Assembly (NCBI GenBank): GCA_963792895.1
Contig: CAWBYA010000004.1
Span: 1-64,000 of the forward strand
Length of the DNA: 64,000 bases
From: UBA6912 sp963792895
GTDB taxonomy: Bacteria > Actinomycetota > Acidimicrobiia > Spongiisociales > UBA5794
Reading direction: 5' to 3'
The position numbers and the translations under genes were made by a program. Below the pieces are notes generated by a model. That model worked only from the letters and a program-made list of their open reading frames with translations, searched no databases and was not told the DNA's origin. Below, piece by piece: positions 42,108 to 52,488 of the stretch (its first letter is position 1; every line of letters begins with the position of its first letter).

Positions 42108-43181
42108 GTGACAGCGCTGGTGTTCCATCCGTTGCGGGTCGTCGAGGTTGCACCTGAGACCGACGATGCCGTCTCGGTGACCTTTGACGTCCCGGCCGAG
42201 CTCAGCGACGTGTTCCGCTACCTCCCCGGCCAGCACGTGACGATCCGAGCGCTGATCGACGGCGAGGACGTGCGTCGCAGCTATTCGATCTGCGCGAACG
42301 CGAGCACCGGCAAGCTCCGGGTTGGGATCAAGCGCCTCGCCGGTGGGGCTTTCTCCACTTACGCCACCACCGAGCTCCGGGCCGGTGACGTGCTCGAGGT
42401 CATGCCTCCCATCGGCGAGTTCACGATCCAGCCGGACCCTGCGGCAAAGCGACATTACGGCGCGATCTCGGCAGGCAGCGGCATCACCCCTGTGATCTCA
42501 TTGGTGTCGACGGTGCTCGAAGTCGAGCCGCACAGTCGCTTCACGCTCATCTTCGGCAACCGGGGTGCCGCATCGATCATGTTCCTCGAGGAGTTGGAGG
42601 GACTGAAGGACCGCTATCCCGACCGCTTCCAGCTCGTCCACGTGCTGAGCCGGGAGGGTGGCACGGTGCCGCTGTTCAGCGGGCGGATCGACGCCGACAA
42701 GCTGAACCAGCTGTTCGCCGCCGTCGTGGACGCCGACACCGTCGATGACTGGTACCTGTGCGGGCCCTACGAGGTCGTGCAAACGGCTCACGCAGTCTTG
42801 CGAGACCGTGGGGTCGCTCCCGAGCACCTGCACGATGAGCTGTTCTTCGCCGGCCCTCTCGACCCGAGCTCGCTGCCCCCTGAGCCGGACGACGAACCCG
42901 GCGCAGTATCTCTGTCCTTCACGCTCGATGGCCGCGAATCCACCGTCAGGATGCGGCAGGAGACGTCGATCCTCGACGCCGCGCTCGTGGTGCGACGCGA
43001 GCTCCCGTACTCGTGCAAAGGCGGCATGTGCGCAAGCTGCAAGGCGAGAGTCGTCGACGGCTCGGTGACGATGGACAAGAACTACGCACTGGTCGAAGAG
43101 GATCTCGCTGCCGGATTCGTCTTGACGTGTCAGGCCCACCCCACCTCCGACAGCGTGTCGGTCGACTTCGACCAGCGGTGA
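42108..43181 (+). CDS. paaE: Phenylacetyl-CoA epoxidase reductase subunit E
   Basis: The 357-residue reductase starts at GTG 42108 after GGAGG. It has an FAD domain (RRSYSICANAS), an NAD(P)-binding part (AISAGSGITPVISLVSTVL, GPYEVVQTAHAVL) and a C-terminal plant-type 2Fe-2S ferredoxin domain with C-x4-C-x2-C in SCKGGMCASCK and a fourth Cys in LTCQAHP. It passes electrons from NADPH to the PaaAC oxygenase. Its stop overlaps the TetR start. Confidence 0.95.
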   Translation: MTALVFHPLRVVEVAPETDDAVSVTFDVPAELSDVFRYLPGQHVTIRALIDGEDVRRSYSICANASTGKLRVGIKRLAGGAFSTYATTELRAGDVLEVMPPIGEFTIQPDPAAKRHYGAISAGSGITPVISLVSTVLEVEPHSRFTLIFGNRGAASIMFLEELEGLKDRYPDRFQLVHVLSREGGTVPLFSGRIDADKLNQLFAAVVDADTVDDWYLCGPYEVVQTAHAVLRDRGVAPEHLHDELFFAGPLDPSSLPPEPDDEPGAVSLSFTLDGRESTVRMRQETSILDAALVVRRELPYSCKGGMCASCKARVVDGSVTMDKNYALVEEDLAAGFVLTCQAHPTSDSVSVDFDQR

Positions 43182-43747
43182 CGCGCAACACCCGAGAGGA
43201 CGTGGTGCAGGCTGCAGGGCGGCTGTTCGCCGAGCGCGGCTATCACGGCACGTCGATGCGCGACGTCGGGCGCGAGCTCGGTCTCCTCGGGTCGTCGCTC
43301 TACTCGCACGTCGCCGGCAAACAGGAGCTGCTGGTGGAGGTCGTCGAGCGCGGCGCAGGGCTCTTTCAGGCATCGGCGACGGCTGCCCTCGGAAGCGGCG
43401 GCTCAGGCGCGGACAAGCTCTGCGAGTTCGTCGCCGGCCACGTTGCCGTCATCCTCGATCACCTCGACGAGGCGCGGACCTTTCTCAACGAAGCCCGCGC
43501 CGTCGAGGATGGGTACCGGCGAAGGGTGGTGGCGGCCCGCGATCGCTACGAGGCGGCGCTGCGGACGTTGCTCACCGATGGCTCCAGCGACGGCAGCTTC
43601 CGTGCGGACCTCGACGTGAAGCTCGCCGGGATCTTCATTCTCTCGGTGCTCAATGCGCTCGACCGTTGGTATCGCGACACGGGATCGATCGACCGGGCGG
43701 CGCTCACCGATGAGATCGTCGCCTTCGTCATGGCCGGCATCACGTGA
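43178..43747 (+). CDS. TetR-family regulator of the paa operon
   Basis: The 189-residue repressor starts at GTG 43178 (GTGA overlap with paaE). Its helix-turn-helix reads VVQAAGRLFAERGYHGTSMRDVGRELGLLGSSLYSHVAGKQELL, the standard TetR N-terminus. The C-terminal ligand domain resembles KstR2/PaaR-type acyl-CoA regulators. It likely binds the palindrome at 39385-39404 and releases on phenylacetyl-CoA (inference from family and position). No other paa genes such as paaK or paaGZ are in the window. Confidence 0.88.
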   Translation: MTRNTREDVVQAAGRLFAERGYHGTSMRDVGRELGLLGSSLYSHVAGKQELLVEVVERGAGLFQASATAALGSGGSGADKLCEFVAGHVAVILDHLDEARTFLNEARAVEDGYRRRVVAARDRYEAALRTLLTDGSSDGSFRADLDVKLAGIFILSVLNALDRWYRDTGSIDRAALTDEIVAFVMAGIT

Positions 43748-43771
43748 CACGACCATTGCTGCGGCGAGCGC

Positions 43772-46700
43772 TCAGCTCACCCCGGCCAGCTCGTCCATCC
43801 AGTCGATGATGACTTCTTCGGCAATCAAGTAGCCCTCATCACCGCCTGCCGCCATGTCCCGAAGGCGTTGTGCGGCCACCGGGTCGACGGCATGAATGAG
43901 TCCGGCAGCCGAAGAGGCTCGCGACCGCCAGGTCACGTTGTCCCAGCCGTCCTGAACTGCGGCCAACGCAGCGAGGAGCGCCGGCGTGTCCGCTGCAAGG
44001 CGCTCGTCCGCCGAAGGGAGGCGCCCGAAGTGGACCGTCTTGCGGAGGTCGGCGATGGGCAACGCATCGACCGCTGTTGCGGTGTCGGGCGACGATCGCA
44101 GTGCCTCGACCAATTGGTCGTCCGGATAGAGCCAGCCGTGTTCGAGGCAACGCAGCACGATGCGCACACTGGCGGGGTCCATTCGCCAACGCCAGCGGCC
44201 CCGATGGTCGGGCTCGATCTCATCAGGGTCGGCGGCGGCGACGCGAGCCCCGAGGCTCTTGGCTTCGATCAGGCGCCGGTCGAAAGTGATCCTTTCGGCG
44301 TTGCGCAACGCAACGACGTCCTCGGCCGTCAAACCCTGTAGAGCTTGATCGAGGGCAGGATCACGGCCGTCGAGGATCAATCGGAAGCGGCCACGTGATA
44401 GGCGCACATCCGCGAGGTGATCACCGCGCTCATCGTGCACCACGACCCACCCGATGCTCCTCTCGGCAACGCCATCTGAGGCGGGCTTGCGTCTGCGTCT
44501 GATCGGTCGCTGCGGAGCAACCGTCCATGCTCCGAGCCAGACGAGCCCGCCGAGGAGGACGGTTGCGCTGATGAGGCCGGCGTTCCGGTCCACAGCCCCG
44601 GCGAGACCGCCGCCCTCGTTGGCCGGCACGATCTCGATGTCGTCCGGGGCGACGCCATCGAGGCCCTCGACCGCCCGCGTGCGGACCGCGAGGTCGTTCA
44701 GCGCCTGGCTGCTGGGCGTCGGTTCGGCGTCGGCAAGTCGGCCGACGACGAATGGCAGCACGGCCAGCACGCCGACCACGAAGATGCGGACGGCAATCGC
44801 CCGTCCCGCCCGTTTGCCGCCGAGCTCCGTGACCGCACGCCACCCTCGGGCGTACACCCACATGATTGCGAGGACCAGCGAGACGAGGCCGGCGAAACCG
44901 ACCCACCCCGGCACACGCACCGACGACACTCCAGCTGCGATGAACAGCCCCGCCATGGCGAAGAGCAAGATGACTGCAGCGGTGTGTGTGCTGCTGGTGC
45001 GGCGTGTGCGTGGCGAACGTCGCGTTCCGGCTCTCCATGCGCCGATGCGAGCGCGGAGTCCGGCGACGTCGCCGCCTGTGGAGACGTCCCCGCTGGGCAG
45101 TTCGGGCACTCCGTCGGGTTCGATGTCGCCTGGCGGGGGACCGGTGCCGATGGCGCCTCTGGCAAGCCAGTACAGCATCAGGAACGCTCCGCGCAGCACT
45201 CTGAGCGGTGCCCTGAGCAGTCCGAGGCCCGACCCCGCCCCCTGCAGCGCCGCCAAGGCGACCCCAACGGTCTGGGCGGACAGCTTGGTGAGATAGTCCG
45301 AGCCGGCGTCGTCGAGAATCGTCTCACGGCCGAAGTCGCAGGCGGCGAATGCAGCGATGAGCTTGTCCGCATCGGATCGTCCGTCCCCGCGGGCGAACGC
45401 CTGCATTGCGATGCGGAAGCTCGCGGCGACAGGCGTGACCTTCCCGCCGTCTGCCTCGTCTTGCCTTGCGGCTATCTCGACGTTGCGAAGCTCCTCGTCG
45501 AGAATCTCGAGTTGGATCCTCCGCAGCAGCGTCTGCTCGGTCTGCGGGAGCCGTGCCGGGAGGGGCGCACCCCGGACGGTCAGGAAGGCGAGCTCTCTGT
45601 CGATAGCGGCTCCGTCGTATCGCGCCCCGAGCCAGTCGGCGTGCCGTCCGCCCACCGCCGCGTTGTGGATGGCGGCGGCAGCCGCCGGTGCGTCGGCGCG
45701 ATAGACCTGGCGGAGCCGGCGAGGGTCGAGAAGGATCTGAACGATCCGGGCAGCGCCGTCGAGGCGGCCCCACATCCAATCGTTGGCCCGCCATGCCTTC
45801 CGATAGAAGCCGGCGAAGTGGCCGAGCCGCACGCTTGCGAGCTTCATGTCGGCATCGGGGACCCGGACCGTGTAGCGGAAAGCGTCAGATGTGCGAGCGC
45901 TGATCTGGATGAGCTCGATGCGTTGATCGGCGGCTGCTTCTTCCTCGCCGAGTTCGAGCACCTCAGCGGCCAGCAACCGGGCGAGTGTCCGGTCGACCTC
46001 GCTCCCGTGCGATGCCTCGGCAGGTGGGCCGGGTGCAAACACCTCGAGCACTCTCTGCAGCTCCTCGAGCGAGGTGTCGCCGTCGGGAGCCGGGGTGAAG
46101 CGAGAGACAACCTCGCGCAGGTGAATCGCCTCGGCAGCGATTCGCCTTCCGTAGCTGAGCTCGCGCTCGAGCGTACGTTGCTGCTCTCGCTCGGCCCTCG
46201 CATCCTGACCGTACGGCCAGCCGTCGTAGGCCCGGCGTGCCCACGCATTCAACGCATCGGTGTCTGGTTGGTCGGTCGAGGCGAGGAGGGCACGCCACTG
46301 GTCGGCCCAGTAGGCGCCGTCGGTGACTCTCACCCGACTGATGTCGGCGAGCGTCTTGTGCGTAGCCGCCTTCACCGCGGCGAGGTCGGCGGCAAGGTGA
46401 GTGTCTCCTGGTGCGATCAGCGAGTAGGCATCGTTCGTGAGCGAGACCACGGCAGCGCCCATGCGCCGCAGGGTCGCGATGCCCCACGGCCAGGGACGAT
46501 CCTCGTCACCGAACTCGAGCGTATCCGGAATCAATCGGATGCGTTCCTTGCGCAACTGCGTGCGCACCTCGTCCAGGTCGACTGGGCTCCGGGTGGCGGA
46601 GCCGTGGACGGTGAAGAGGTGGTGGAGTGTGCTCTCCACCGAGCGTGCGCTACGCCGCTCCCTGTAGAGCGGCAGCACTCTCAGCGCGGTCTCTTCGAGA

Positions 46701-47803
46701 TCGATCCCCACGAGGCCGCGTCGCTTCGAGCCGACATCTCCGACGCGCCGGTTGTGATCTTCGATCTCTTCGAGCTCGGAACGGAGTGACTGGTTGCGCG
46801 GAATGGTGAGTGCTGAGGCGATGCCTACTTCGGCGAGCGTCGGTGGTGCATCCGGCTTGGCCGGGGGGCGTGCCGCTGCTCGCGACGGGTCGGGCACGAC
46901 GAGCGCAAGCACCCGCCGAACGTAGCGATCCGCGGGACGACGCGACACGGCGTCGAGAACGGGTCCGAGTGGGCGATTGGCGAGGACACCGCCGTCGATG
47001 GCATACCGGCTCCCGGCGTCTGCAAAGTCGACGGCGCGGCCCATGTCGTACCGCACGGGCGAGTCGGTGGCGAGCGGTGTCTTGGAGTCGACCGGCAGAT
47101 AGCTCGCCTCGAAAGCGACGGGAAAAGAAGCGCTTGAGCGGGCGGCGAGGGCGAGGCGGTAGAGCCCGGGTGGGTCGTCGTCGCCTGATGGGGTCGGCGG
47201 ATCGAGGCTCAGCGGCTCGCCCGCGTCGGCGTCGACCGTCGTGAACGTCAGGACGCCACGATGGTCGACTTCGAATATGTCCGTACCGAAGGAGTCGGGG
47301 AACCGGATCTGGCGCCCGTCGAGCAGCGTCGTCGTCATCATCAACGTCACATCCGCATCGACGTGGCCGTGCGACGTCCGGCTTGCCCAGAGTTCGCCGA
47401 GCGCCCTGTGCAGCTCCTTGTAGAGAACGTCGTCGCCTTGGAGGAGGGAGCGCGGCGCAGCGGCTGATATGGGGCGAAGCAGCGTGTCGAAGGTCCCAGT
47501 TTCGATCCACACCCTGCGCAGGCTGTCGATGGATGGGATGTCGTTGGCGATGCCGAAGGCGAGGACGGCACCGTTGATGCCGCCTGCGCTGGTGCCGGCG
47601 ACGACGTCGACGGATGCGGACGATCGGGTCAGGTCGAGAATCCCGTCGTAGACCTCGGCTGCGCCGCTACGGCCGGCCCGTGTCAAGCGGTAGAGCTCCG
47701 CGCTGACGCCACCCATCCACACTGCGAGGCTGACGCCCCCGGCCATCGACAGCGCAATGCGCACATCCTGTCGAAACGGATCACCCTGTGCATGCTCGTC
47801 CAC
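43772..47803 (-). CDS. Giant patatin-like phospholipase with membrane segments
   Basis: The 1343-residue protein begins with a patatin domain: the oxyanion loop AGGVSLAVWMGG, nucleophile Ser72 in GTSAGG and catalytic Asp in AIDGGVLANRP (about residue 280), as in DUF3376-type patatin proteins. A long helical middle follows. Four hydrophobic helices at about residues 950-1100 (AVILLFAMAGLFIAAG, VGFAGLVSLVLAIM, IFVVGVLAVLPFVVG, ATVLLGGLVWLGAW) anchor the chain. The last ~240 residues are a soluble mixed domain. Patatins hydrolyse acyl lipids; the membrane anchor makes this an enzyme acting at the bilayer. ATG 47803. Confidence 0.85.
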   Translation of the reverse strand: MDEHAQGDPFRQDVRIALSMAGGVSLAVWMGGVSAELYRLTRAGRSGAAEVYDGILDLTRSSASVDVVAGTSAGGINGAVLAFGIANDIPSIDSLRRVWIETGTFDTLLRPISAAAPRSLLQGDDVLYKELHRALGELWASRTSHGHVDADVTLMMTTTLLDGRQIRFPDSFGTDIFEVDHRGVLTFTTVDADAGEPLSLDPPTPSGDDDPPGLYRLALAARSSASFPVAFEASYLPVDSKTPLATDSPVRYDMGRAVDFADAGSRYAIDGGVLANRPLGPVLDAVSRRPADRYVRRVLALVVPDPSRAAARPPAKPDAPPTLAEVGIASALTIPRNQSLRSELEEIEDHNRRVGDVGSKRRGLVGIDLEETALRVLPLYRERRSARSVESTLHHLFTVHGSATRSPVDLDEVRTQLRKERIRLIPDTLEFGDEDRPWPWGIATLRRMGAAVVSLTNDAYSLIAPGDTHLAADLAAVKAATHKTLADISRVRVTDGAYWADQWRALLASTDQPDTDALNAWARRAYDGWPYGQDARAEREQQRTLERELSYGRRIAAEAIHLREVVSRFTPAPDGDTSLEELQRVLEVFAPGPPAEASHGSEVDRTLARLLAAEVLELGEEEAAADQRIELIQISARTSDAFRYTVRVPDADMKLASVRLGHFAGFYRKAWRANDWMWGRLDGAARIVQILLDPRRLRQVYRADAPAAAAAIHNAAVGGRHADWLGARYDGAAIDRELAFLTVRGAPLPARLPQTEQTLLRRIQLEILDEELRNVEIAARQDEADGGKVTPVAASFRIAMQAFARGDGRSDADKLIAAFAACDFGRETILDDAGSDYLTKLSAQTVGVALAALQGAGSGLGLLRAPLRVLRGAFLMLYWLARGAIGTGPPPGDIEPDGVPELPSGDVSTGGDVAGLRARIGAWRAGTRRSPRTRRTSSTHTAAVILLFAMAGLFIAAGVSSVRVPGWVGFAGLVSLVLAIMWVYARGWRAVTELGGKRAGRAIAVRIFVVGVLAVLPFVVGRLADAEPTPSSQALNDLAVRTRAVEGLDGVAPDDIEIVPANEGGGLAGAVDRNAGLISATVLLGGLVWLGAWTVAPQRPIRRRRKPASDGVAERSIGWVVVHDERGDHLADVRLSRGRFRLILDGRDPALDQALQGLTAEDVVALRNAERITFDRRLIEAKSLGARVAAADPDEIEPDHRGRWRWRMDPASVRIVLRCLEHGWLYPDDQLVEALRSSPDTATAVDALPIADLRKTVHFGRLPSADERLAADTPALLAALAAVQDGWDNVTWRSRASSAAGLIHAVDPVAAQRLRDMAAGGDEGYLIAEEVIIDWMDELAGVS

Positions 47804-47904
47804 GGCAGCCTCCCCTCCGCTACAGCATATGCGGAACGGTGCTCAGGCTTGCGGATCCCGCCGGCGATGAGGCCAGGGTTTGGGCGCCGGGGTCCCCGGC
47901 TCGG

Positions 47905-49277
47905 TCACTCGACAGTCAGCAAATAGCCGCTGCCCGGCTCCAGCAGCTCGTCGCTCACGACCACCAGATACTCGCCGGCCCGTGGTGCGGTGAAGGTCAG
48001 GCGGGCGTCTGTGCCGAACAGCCCCCCGCCGCTGTCGAAGTCGATACCGAACGGCTCGTCGGGATTGCCAACTTGATCGACGAGGATCGTCGGGTCGAAC
48101 AGCCCGTCGACGGTGAAGGTCGCCGATTCGTCCCCGCCGAGCGCGATGCGGAAGACGTCGAACTCTCCCGACACGTCGATGGCTGCCTCGACGACGTCCC
48201 CGGAGGACACCACTGTGTCGTCGTCGGGGTCCACCCACCGGACGAGCGGATGGCTTGCCGTCACCTGGGTCGTCGTTGCCCCTGGGATCAGCGAGGTGAC
48301 GAACACGAAGTGCGGCTCGTCGAACTCGACGACGAACTCGGTCGAGCTCGTCACCTCGGGCTCTGCCGTCACGCCGTACCCGAGCGCGTCGGTCACGACG
48401 ACGCCGTGGTCTTCGTCGCCGAGGTCGATGGTGACCCTGGTGCCCACGGGTTCACGCAGCAGGAAGATCGCATCGTGCCAGAAGCTCGGCAGCGACACTT
48501 CCTGCTCGGTTGACCCCCCGGCCACGACGAACGGCGTGACGTCGAACCGGTCCGGTGTCGCTCCGGCGCAGGAGGTCGTCAACGATGCCGCCGAGGTCCT
48601 CCGATGCCGCAACCAGTGCGAAGTTGCTCTCGCTGAACCCGCCGAGACCTGACACCCCGAGCACCTCCCCGGTGGCCGAGACCAAGGCGCCGCCACTCTG
48701 CCCGCCGGCGATCAGCGCATCTGTCTGGATGAAGGTGATGCCCGCCGGCTCCCACTCCCGGATACGCGATATGACACCCTGCGTTATGGCCGGTGTTGGG
48801 AAGTCCTCGACCTCGCCGGGGTAGCCGATGAGATAGACGCTATCGCCAACGCCGTATTCCGCTTCGGCAGTGAGCACCAGGGCAGGCGCCTCGACGCTGA
48901 CCGGACCGACGACCGCGAGGTCGCGGTACACGTCGACACGCACAACGGGCGCATCGGTGATCTCGGTCCCGTCGGGGAAGACGACGCGCACCTCGTCGAA
49001 GGGCCACACGACGTGGGCGTTCGTGACGATCCAGCCGCCTTCGAGGAGGACGCCGCTACCGACGCCGAGATCGGTGGTGATGAACGCAAGGGAAGGCGAA
49101 AGCGTGTCGAACAGCTCACGGGCCGTGAGGGGACCTGCCGTGGTGGTCGTTGGCGGAGGCGTCGTCGTTGTGCGTGGCCGGTGGCGGAGTGGTCGGAGGT
49201 GTCGTCGTCGGCCCATTCCCGTTGGCCGAGCACGCAGCGACGACCAGGAGTATTGCGGTGAAGAGGATCCGGCGCAC
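47905..49277 (-). CDS. Trypsin-like serine protease lipoprotein (two frame breaks)
   Basis: Three frames assemble one protein. From GTG 49277 a lipoprotein signal appears (RRILFTAILLVVAACSANG, lipobox VAAC) followed by a Pro/Thr-rich linker. After a break near 49160-49180 the protease domain follows: His in VTNAHVV, Asp in VYRDLAVVG and Ser in GGQSGGALV, the catalytic triad of trypsin-like HtrA-type enzymes. After a second break near 48565-48572 the C-terminal region continues as two beta domains to the stop at 47905, including a pre-peptidase-C-like end (YLVVVSDELLEPGSGYLLTVE). Both breaks need one base removed. Likely an anchored surface protease. Confidence 0.8.
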
Positions 49278-49343
49278 GGCAGGGCAGGCTACCGGGCCAA
49301 ATCCGGGATGGCGATATCGCCCGTCGGCTCGTGGCCCGTTCCG

Positions 49344-50672
49344 TTATTGGTCGCTGGAGGCGGGCAGGGCATCTGCGCTGTAATTCCCGGCGGCATTCCA
49401 GAGCATCCAGCCGATGTCACGCGCCTCGGCCTCGGCGATGGCGGCTTGGATTTGTGCCGGTGTGTAGTAGAAGGCCTGGAGCCAGGGCCGCAGGATCGTG
49501 GTTGGGGCGAGGCGGGGCATGGCATCGTCGATGGCGTCTGCCGTGACGGGGCCTGGATAGTCGTTGGGATCGGGGAATCCGAGCCATCCAGGGGAGTAGT
49601 GGCTCGGGTAGACCATGGGGCTGATCGCATCGACCGCCGCCGACAGCTCCTCGGGGCGCTGACCGATGCCCTCGTCCGTCGGGGAAGACACCACGATGGC
49701 GAAGATGTCTGCGGAGAGTGCACAGCCTGCGGCGTGGATACGCGTGCGCGCCTCGGTGAGGAAGGCAGCGATGGCGGCAACCCGCTCGTCCGCGGTGAGC
49801 GGGCGCCGTGCCTGTGCCGCTTCGGCGGTGCGGCCGGCCGGGAAGCGGACGTAGTCGAACTGAATCTCGTCGAACCCCAGCTGGCAGGCTTCGACCGCGA
49901 TGGCCAGTGGATACTCCCAATTCTCCGGATTCGTGGCGTCGATCCACAGCCCTGCCAGCTTGGCGTCTGGATCGGCCTTCACCCACACCTGATCCTCGAA
50001 CGTGACGAGACGCGTGATCGCATACATACCACGGTCGTGGACTGCGGCAATGGCTGCAGCGGGGTCGTACGTGGGATTCACGGCATCGATCTCGTTGGCG
50101 AAGTCGACGGCGGTTGCGTAGCGGACCTTGCCGGTCTCGTCCTTGGCGTCGAAGACGATGGTGTTGACGTCGCTGCTGGTTGCCTTGTCGAGCAACGCCG
50201 CGAAGGCTTCGGGATCACCTGCCGCTTCGGGGATGGCCCGCAGCGCCCGGACCCGGCGCGGCTCCAATGTCACCTCCAATGGCGTGGTTCCATCCCAGGC
50301 GACTTCGGTGGGCAGCCACGCAGGGCGGGCGACGGCCACCACGCCTGCCGGCACCGTCTCGATGGTGAAGGTGCCGTCTGCGGCCGTAGACGTCGACTCG
50401 CCGGCGATCGTGACCGTCGCCTCGGTGAGTGGCTCGCCCTCGGGCGTACGCACCTCCCCGCGCAAGGTGAACGTAGGGATCGTGGTTGTCGTAGTGGTCG
50501 TCGTTGTTGTCGTGGTCGTGGTCGTGCTGGTGGTTGCCGGTGGGGGAGCGGCGGTCGTGGTCGGCGCCTCGACCGCGTCGGCGCGAACGGATCCATCGGT
50601 CGAGCACCCGGCCCCCGCGATTGCGAGGGCGAGGGCGATCAGAGCGAGCGGGCGGCGCCCAGGCAGCGGCAT
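49344..50672 (-). CDS. Putative glycosyl hydrolase lipoprotein (DUF4015)
   Basis: The 442-residue protein starts at ATG 50672 and has a lipoprotein signal (LALIALALAIAGAGCS). A run of about 15 threonines follows, then a carboxypeptidase-regulatory-like beta domain (LRGEVRTPEGEPLTEATVTI). The main domain is the DUF4015 putative glycosyl hydrolase fold, a TIM barrel related to GH families, with FDAKDETGKVRY, FDEIQFDYVRFPAGR and SPMVYPSHYSPGWLGF. The acidic residues in DEIQFDYVRFP are probable active-site parts. Substrate unknown. Confidence 0.82.
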   Translation of the reverse strand: MPLPGRRPLALIALALAIAGAGCSTDGSVRADAVEAPTTTAAPPPATTSTTTTTTTTTTTTTTTIPTFTLRGEVRTPEGEPLTEATVTIAGESTSTAADGTFTIETVPAGVVAVARPAWLPTEVAWDGTTPLEVTLEPRRVRALRAIPEAAGDPEAFAALLDKATSSDVNTIVFDAKDETGKVRYATAVDFANEIDAVNPTYDPAAAIAAVHDRGMYAITRLVTFEDQVWVKADPDAKLAGLWIDATNPENWEYPLAIAVEACQLGFDEIQFDYVRFPAGRTAEAAQARRPLTADERVAAIAAFLTEARTRIHAAGCALSADIFAIVVSSPTDEGIGQRPEELSAAVDAISPMVYPSHYSPGWLGFPDPNDYPGPVTADAIDDAMPRLAPTTILRPWLQAFYYTPAQIQAAIAEAEARDIGWMLWNAAGNYSADALPASSDQ

Positions 50673-50727
50673 GGCGCGATCGTACTGCCGCGCCGCCATT
50701 GTGCCGACGACCGGGTCGGCTCCCTGA

Positions 50728-51742
50728 TCAGAAGTGGAGCTCGACGACGTCGCCGTCCGCAACCGCGTGGTCGGCTCCCACGTGTGCGCCGTCGAAACCG
50801 CTCGGTCCCCAGATGCGGCCGAAGCGAAGCCCTGCTGCGATGTCCTTGTGGACCAGCTCCGCAACCTCGCGAACCGTTGCCCCGTTGCGCACGGTGAATG
50901 GGCGAGTCATGTCGGGGGGCTCGCCGGGGATCTTGGTGTAGACGCGCACGATCCCGAGCGCGGTGAAGAGCCAGGCACCGAGACGCTCGAGCCCTTCGCC
51001 GGTGACGGCCGACATCGCGAGCATCGGGTAGGCGACTCTGGTCAGCTCCTCGAAGACGCGCAGCTCCGCCATGACGTCCTCGACTCGATCCGACTTGTTG
51101 GCGACCAGCACAGTGGGAAGAACGGCGGCAAACGCATCCCCTACTGTTCGAAGGCCGTTGTCATCAGCCGGCCACAGCGGTGTCAGGTGCACCCTCCGCT
51201 CTTCGAGCATGCGGTGCAGCTCGACGACCTCCACCGTGCAGCCGGGGTGTGCCAGGTCGACCACCAGGAGACAGCCGTCGGCGGTCTGCAATGCGTTCGA
51301 GATCCACGGCACAGGATGCTCGGGGGACACCGGAGGAAGGTCGACGAGCTGGAAGCTGATGTCCTCGTGCGCCAGCATCCCGGGTACCGGGTACTGGGTC
51401 GTGAACGGGTAGTCGCCCGTTGGGCTGCGGGAGCCCGTGACTCGCGGCGTGCAGGGTCGATTTGCCGGTGTTGGGAGGGCCGACCAGGGCGATCTGGGCA
51501 GCGCCTTCCGGGCGGATGACCGTTGGGGGGCCGCTGCGAGCCCCACCAGCCTTCGGCCCCGCCAGTGCGTCCGTCAGCTCCTTGATGCGGGTCTTGATGT
51601 CGGCCCGCATCGCCTCGGTGCCCTTGTGCTTGGGGATCGTGCGCAGCATCGCCCGCAGCCCGTCGAGCTGGTCGTGGGGATCCCGGGCGCGCCGGAATGC
51701 GGCTTCGGCGGCCTTGTATTCCGGTGTGGTGTTCGCCGGCAT
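50728..51742 (-). CDS. DRG/Obg-type GTPase with TGS domain (frame broken by one base)
   Basis: From ATG 51742 the first frame gives a coiled N-terminus and VGPPNTGKSTLHA, the P-loop. The second frame continues with VTGSRSPTGDYPFTTQYPVPGML (switch I), LVDLPPVSPE (switch II), VANKSD (NKxD) and a C-terminal TGS domain (IRVYTKIPGEPPDMTRPF). One extra base near 51442 separates them. The repaired protein is about 338 residues. Such GTPases are ribosome-associated. It lies 78 bp after lutC, perhaps in the same transcript. Confidence 0.85.
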
Positions 51743-51819
51743 GACGTTTCCATGTATACCGACCGCTGCGTCCCGTGTCGAAGGGCCGGGTGGCCTTGTC
51801 GGTAGGGTCGGGCCCGCTC

Positions 51820-52488
51820 TCAGTCGTCGATCATGACCACATGGACGTGGCGAGGTCCATGGACGCCGAGCGTCAGCACCATCTCGATGTCGCCCGTACG
51901 GCTCGGCCCGGTGACGATCACGAAGTTGCTCCCTGCTCCGGTCAACTCTGGTCGTTCGTCGACGAGGTGCCCCAGTGTCCTGACGATGCGAGGCGTACGC
52001 AGCACGGCAATGTGGACGTACGGGATGAGCGACGCCATCCGGGGCCGCCCGGGCCCGCTCACGAGCACCAATGAGCCGGACTCGGCGAGCCCGGCATCTG
52101 CGCCGGTGATCCCAACCTTCAGGTCGCGGTAGGTGCCGTGATGTGCGATGCGTGCTGCAGCGTCGTTCGGGACGTCGGCCGAGATCCTGACGATGCCGCT
52201 GTCGGCCAGCCGCCCGAGGAGCCCGTGCACGCCGATGGCGTCCTCGTCCCATGCAAGGTATTCGTGCGCCTCGTAGTCGTCGACGAGCGCAGCGATCGTA
52301 TCGGCCGCGTCGCTCGGCGCGACCCGATGCACGTTTCCGTCGACGGCGGTGAGTCGCTCGGTGAACAACGTGGCGAGGTCTGTCGGCGGCAGGTCGGGAA
52401 TCAGCCCGCCGGGGGCGCCTGGGGCGGGGGGCAACACCGCCTGCGCCGCACCCGCAGCCACCCGAGCGAGGAAGTCCTCACGCCTCAC
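51820..52488 (-). CDS. lutC: LutC-like lactate utilization protein
   Basis: The 222-residue DUF162 protein starts at GTG 52488, overlapping the lutB stop by 11 bp. It has ITGADAGLAESGSLVLVSGPGRPRMASLIP, the DUF162 signature, and ends HVHVVMIDD. LutC is the small subunit of the LutABC L-lactate oxidation complex; its exact role in electron transfer is not settled. Confidence 0.9.
   Translation of the reverse strand: MRREDFLARVAAGAAQAVLPPAPGAPGGLIPDLPPTDLATLFTERLTAVDGNVHRVAPSDAADTIAALVDDYEAHEYLAWDEDAIGVHGLLGRLADSGIVRISADVPNDAAARIAHHGTYRDLKVGITGADAGLAESGSLVLVSGPGRPRMASLIPYVHIAVLRTPRIVRTLGHLVDERPELTGAGSNFVIVTGPSRTGDIEMVLTLGVHGPRHVHVVMIDD

Noticed and set aside
44984..46789. 601-aa open frame on the + strand
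   Set aside because: Antisense to the patatin-like gene, no recognisable motif.
50461..50530. Trinucleotide-like microsatellite
   Set aside because: It is the threonine linker of the glycosyl hydrolase lipoprotein, written with varied Thr codons; no sign of expansion dynamics.
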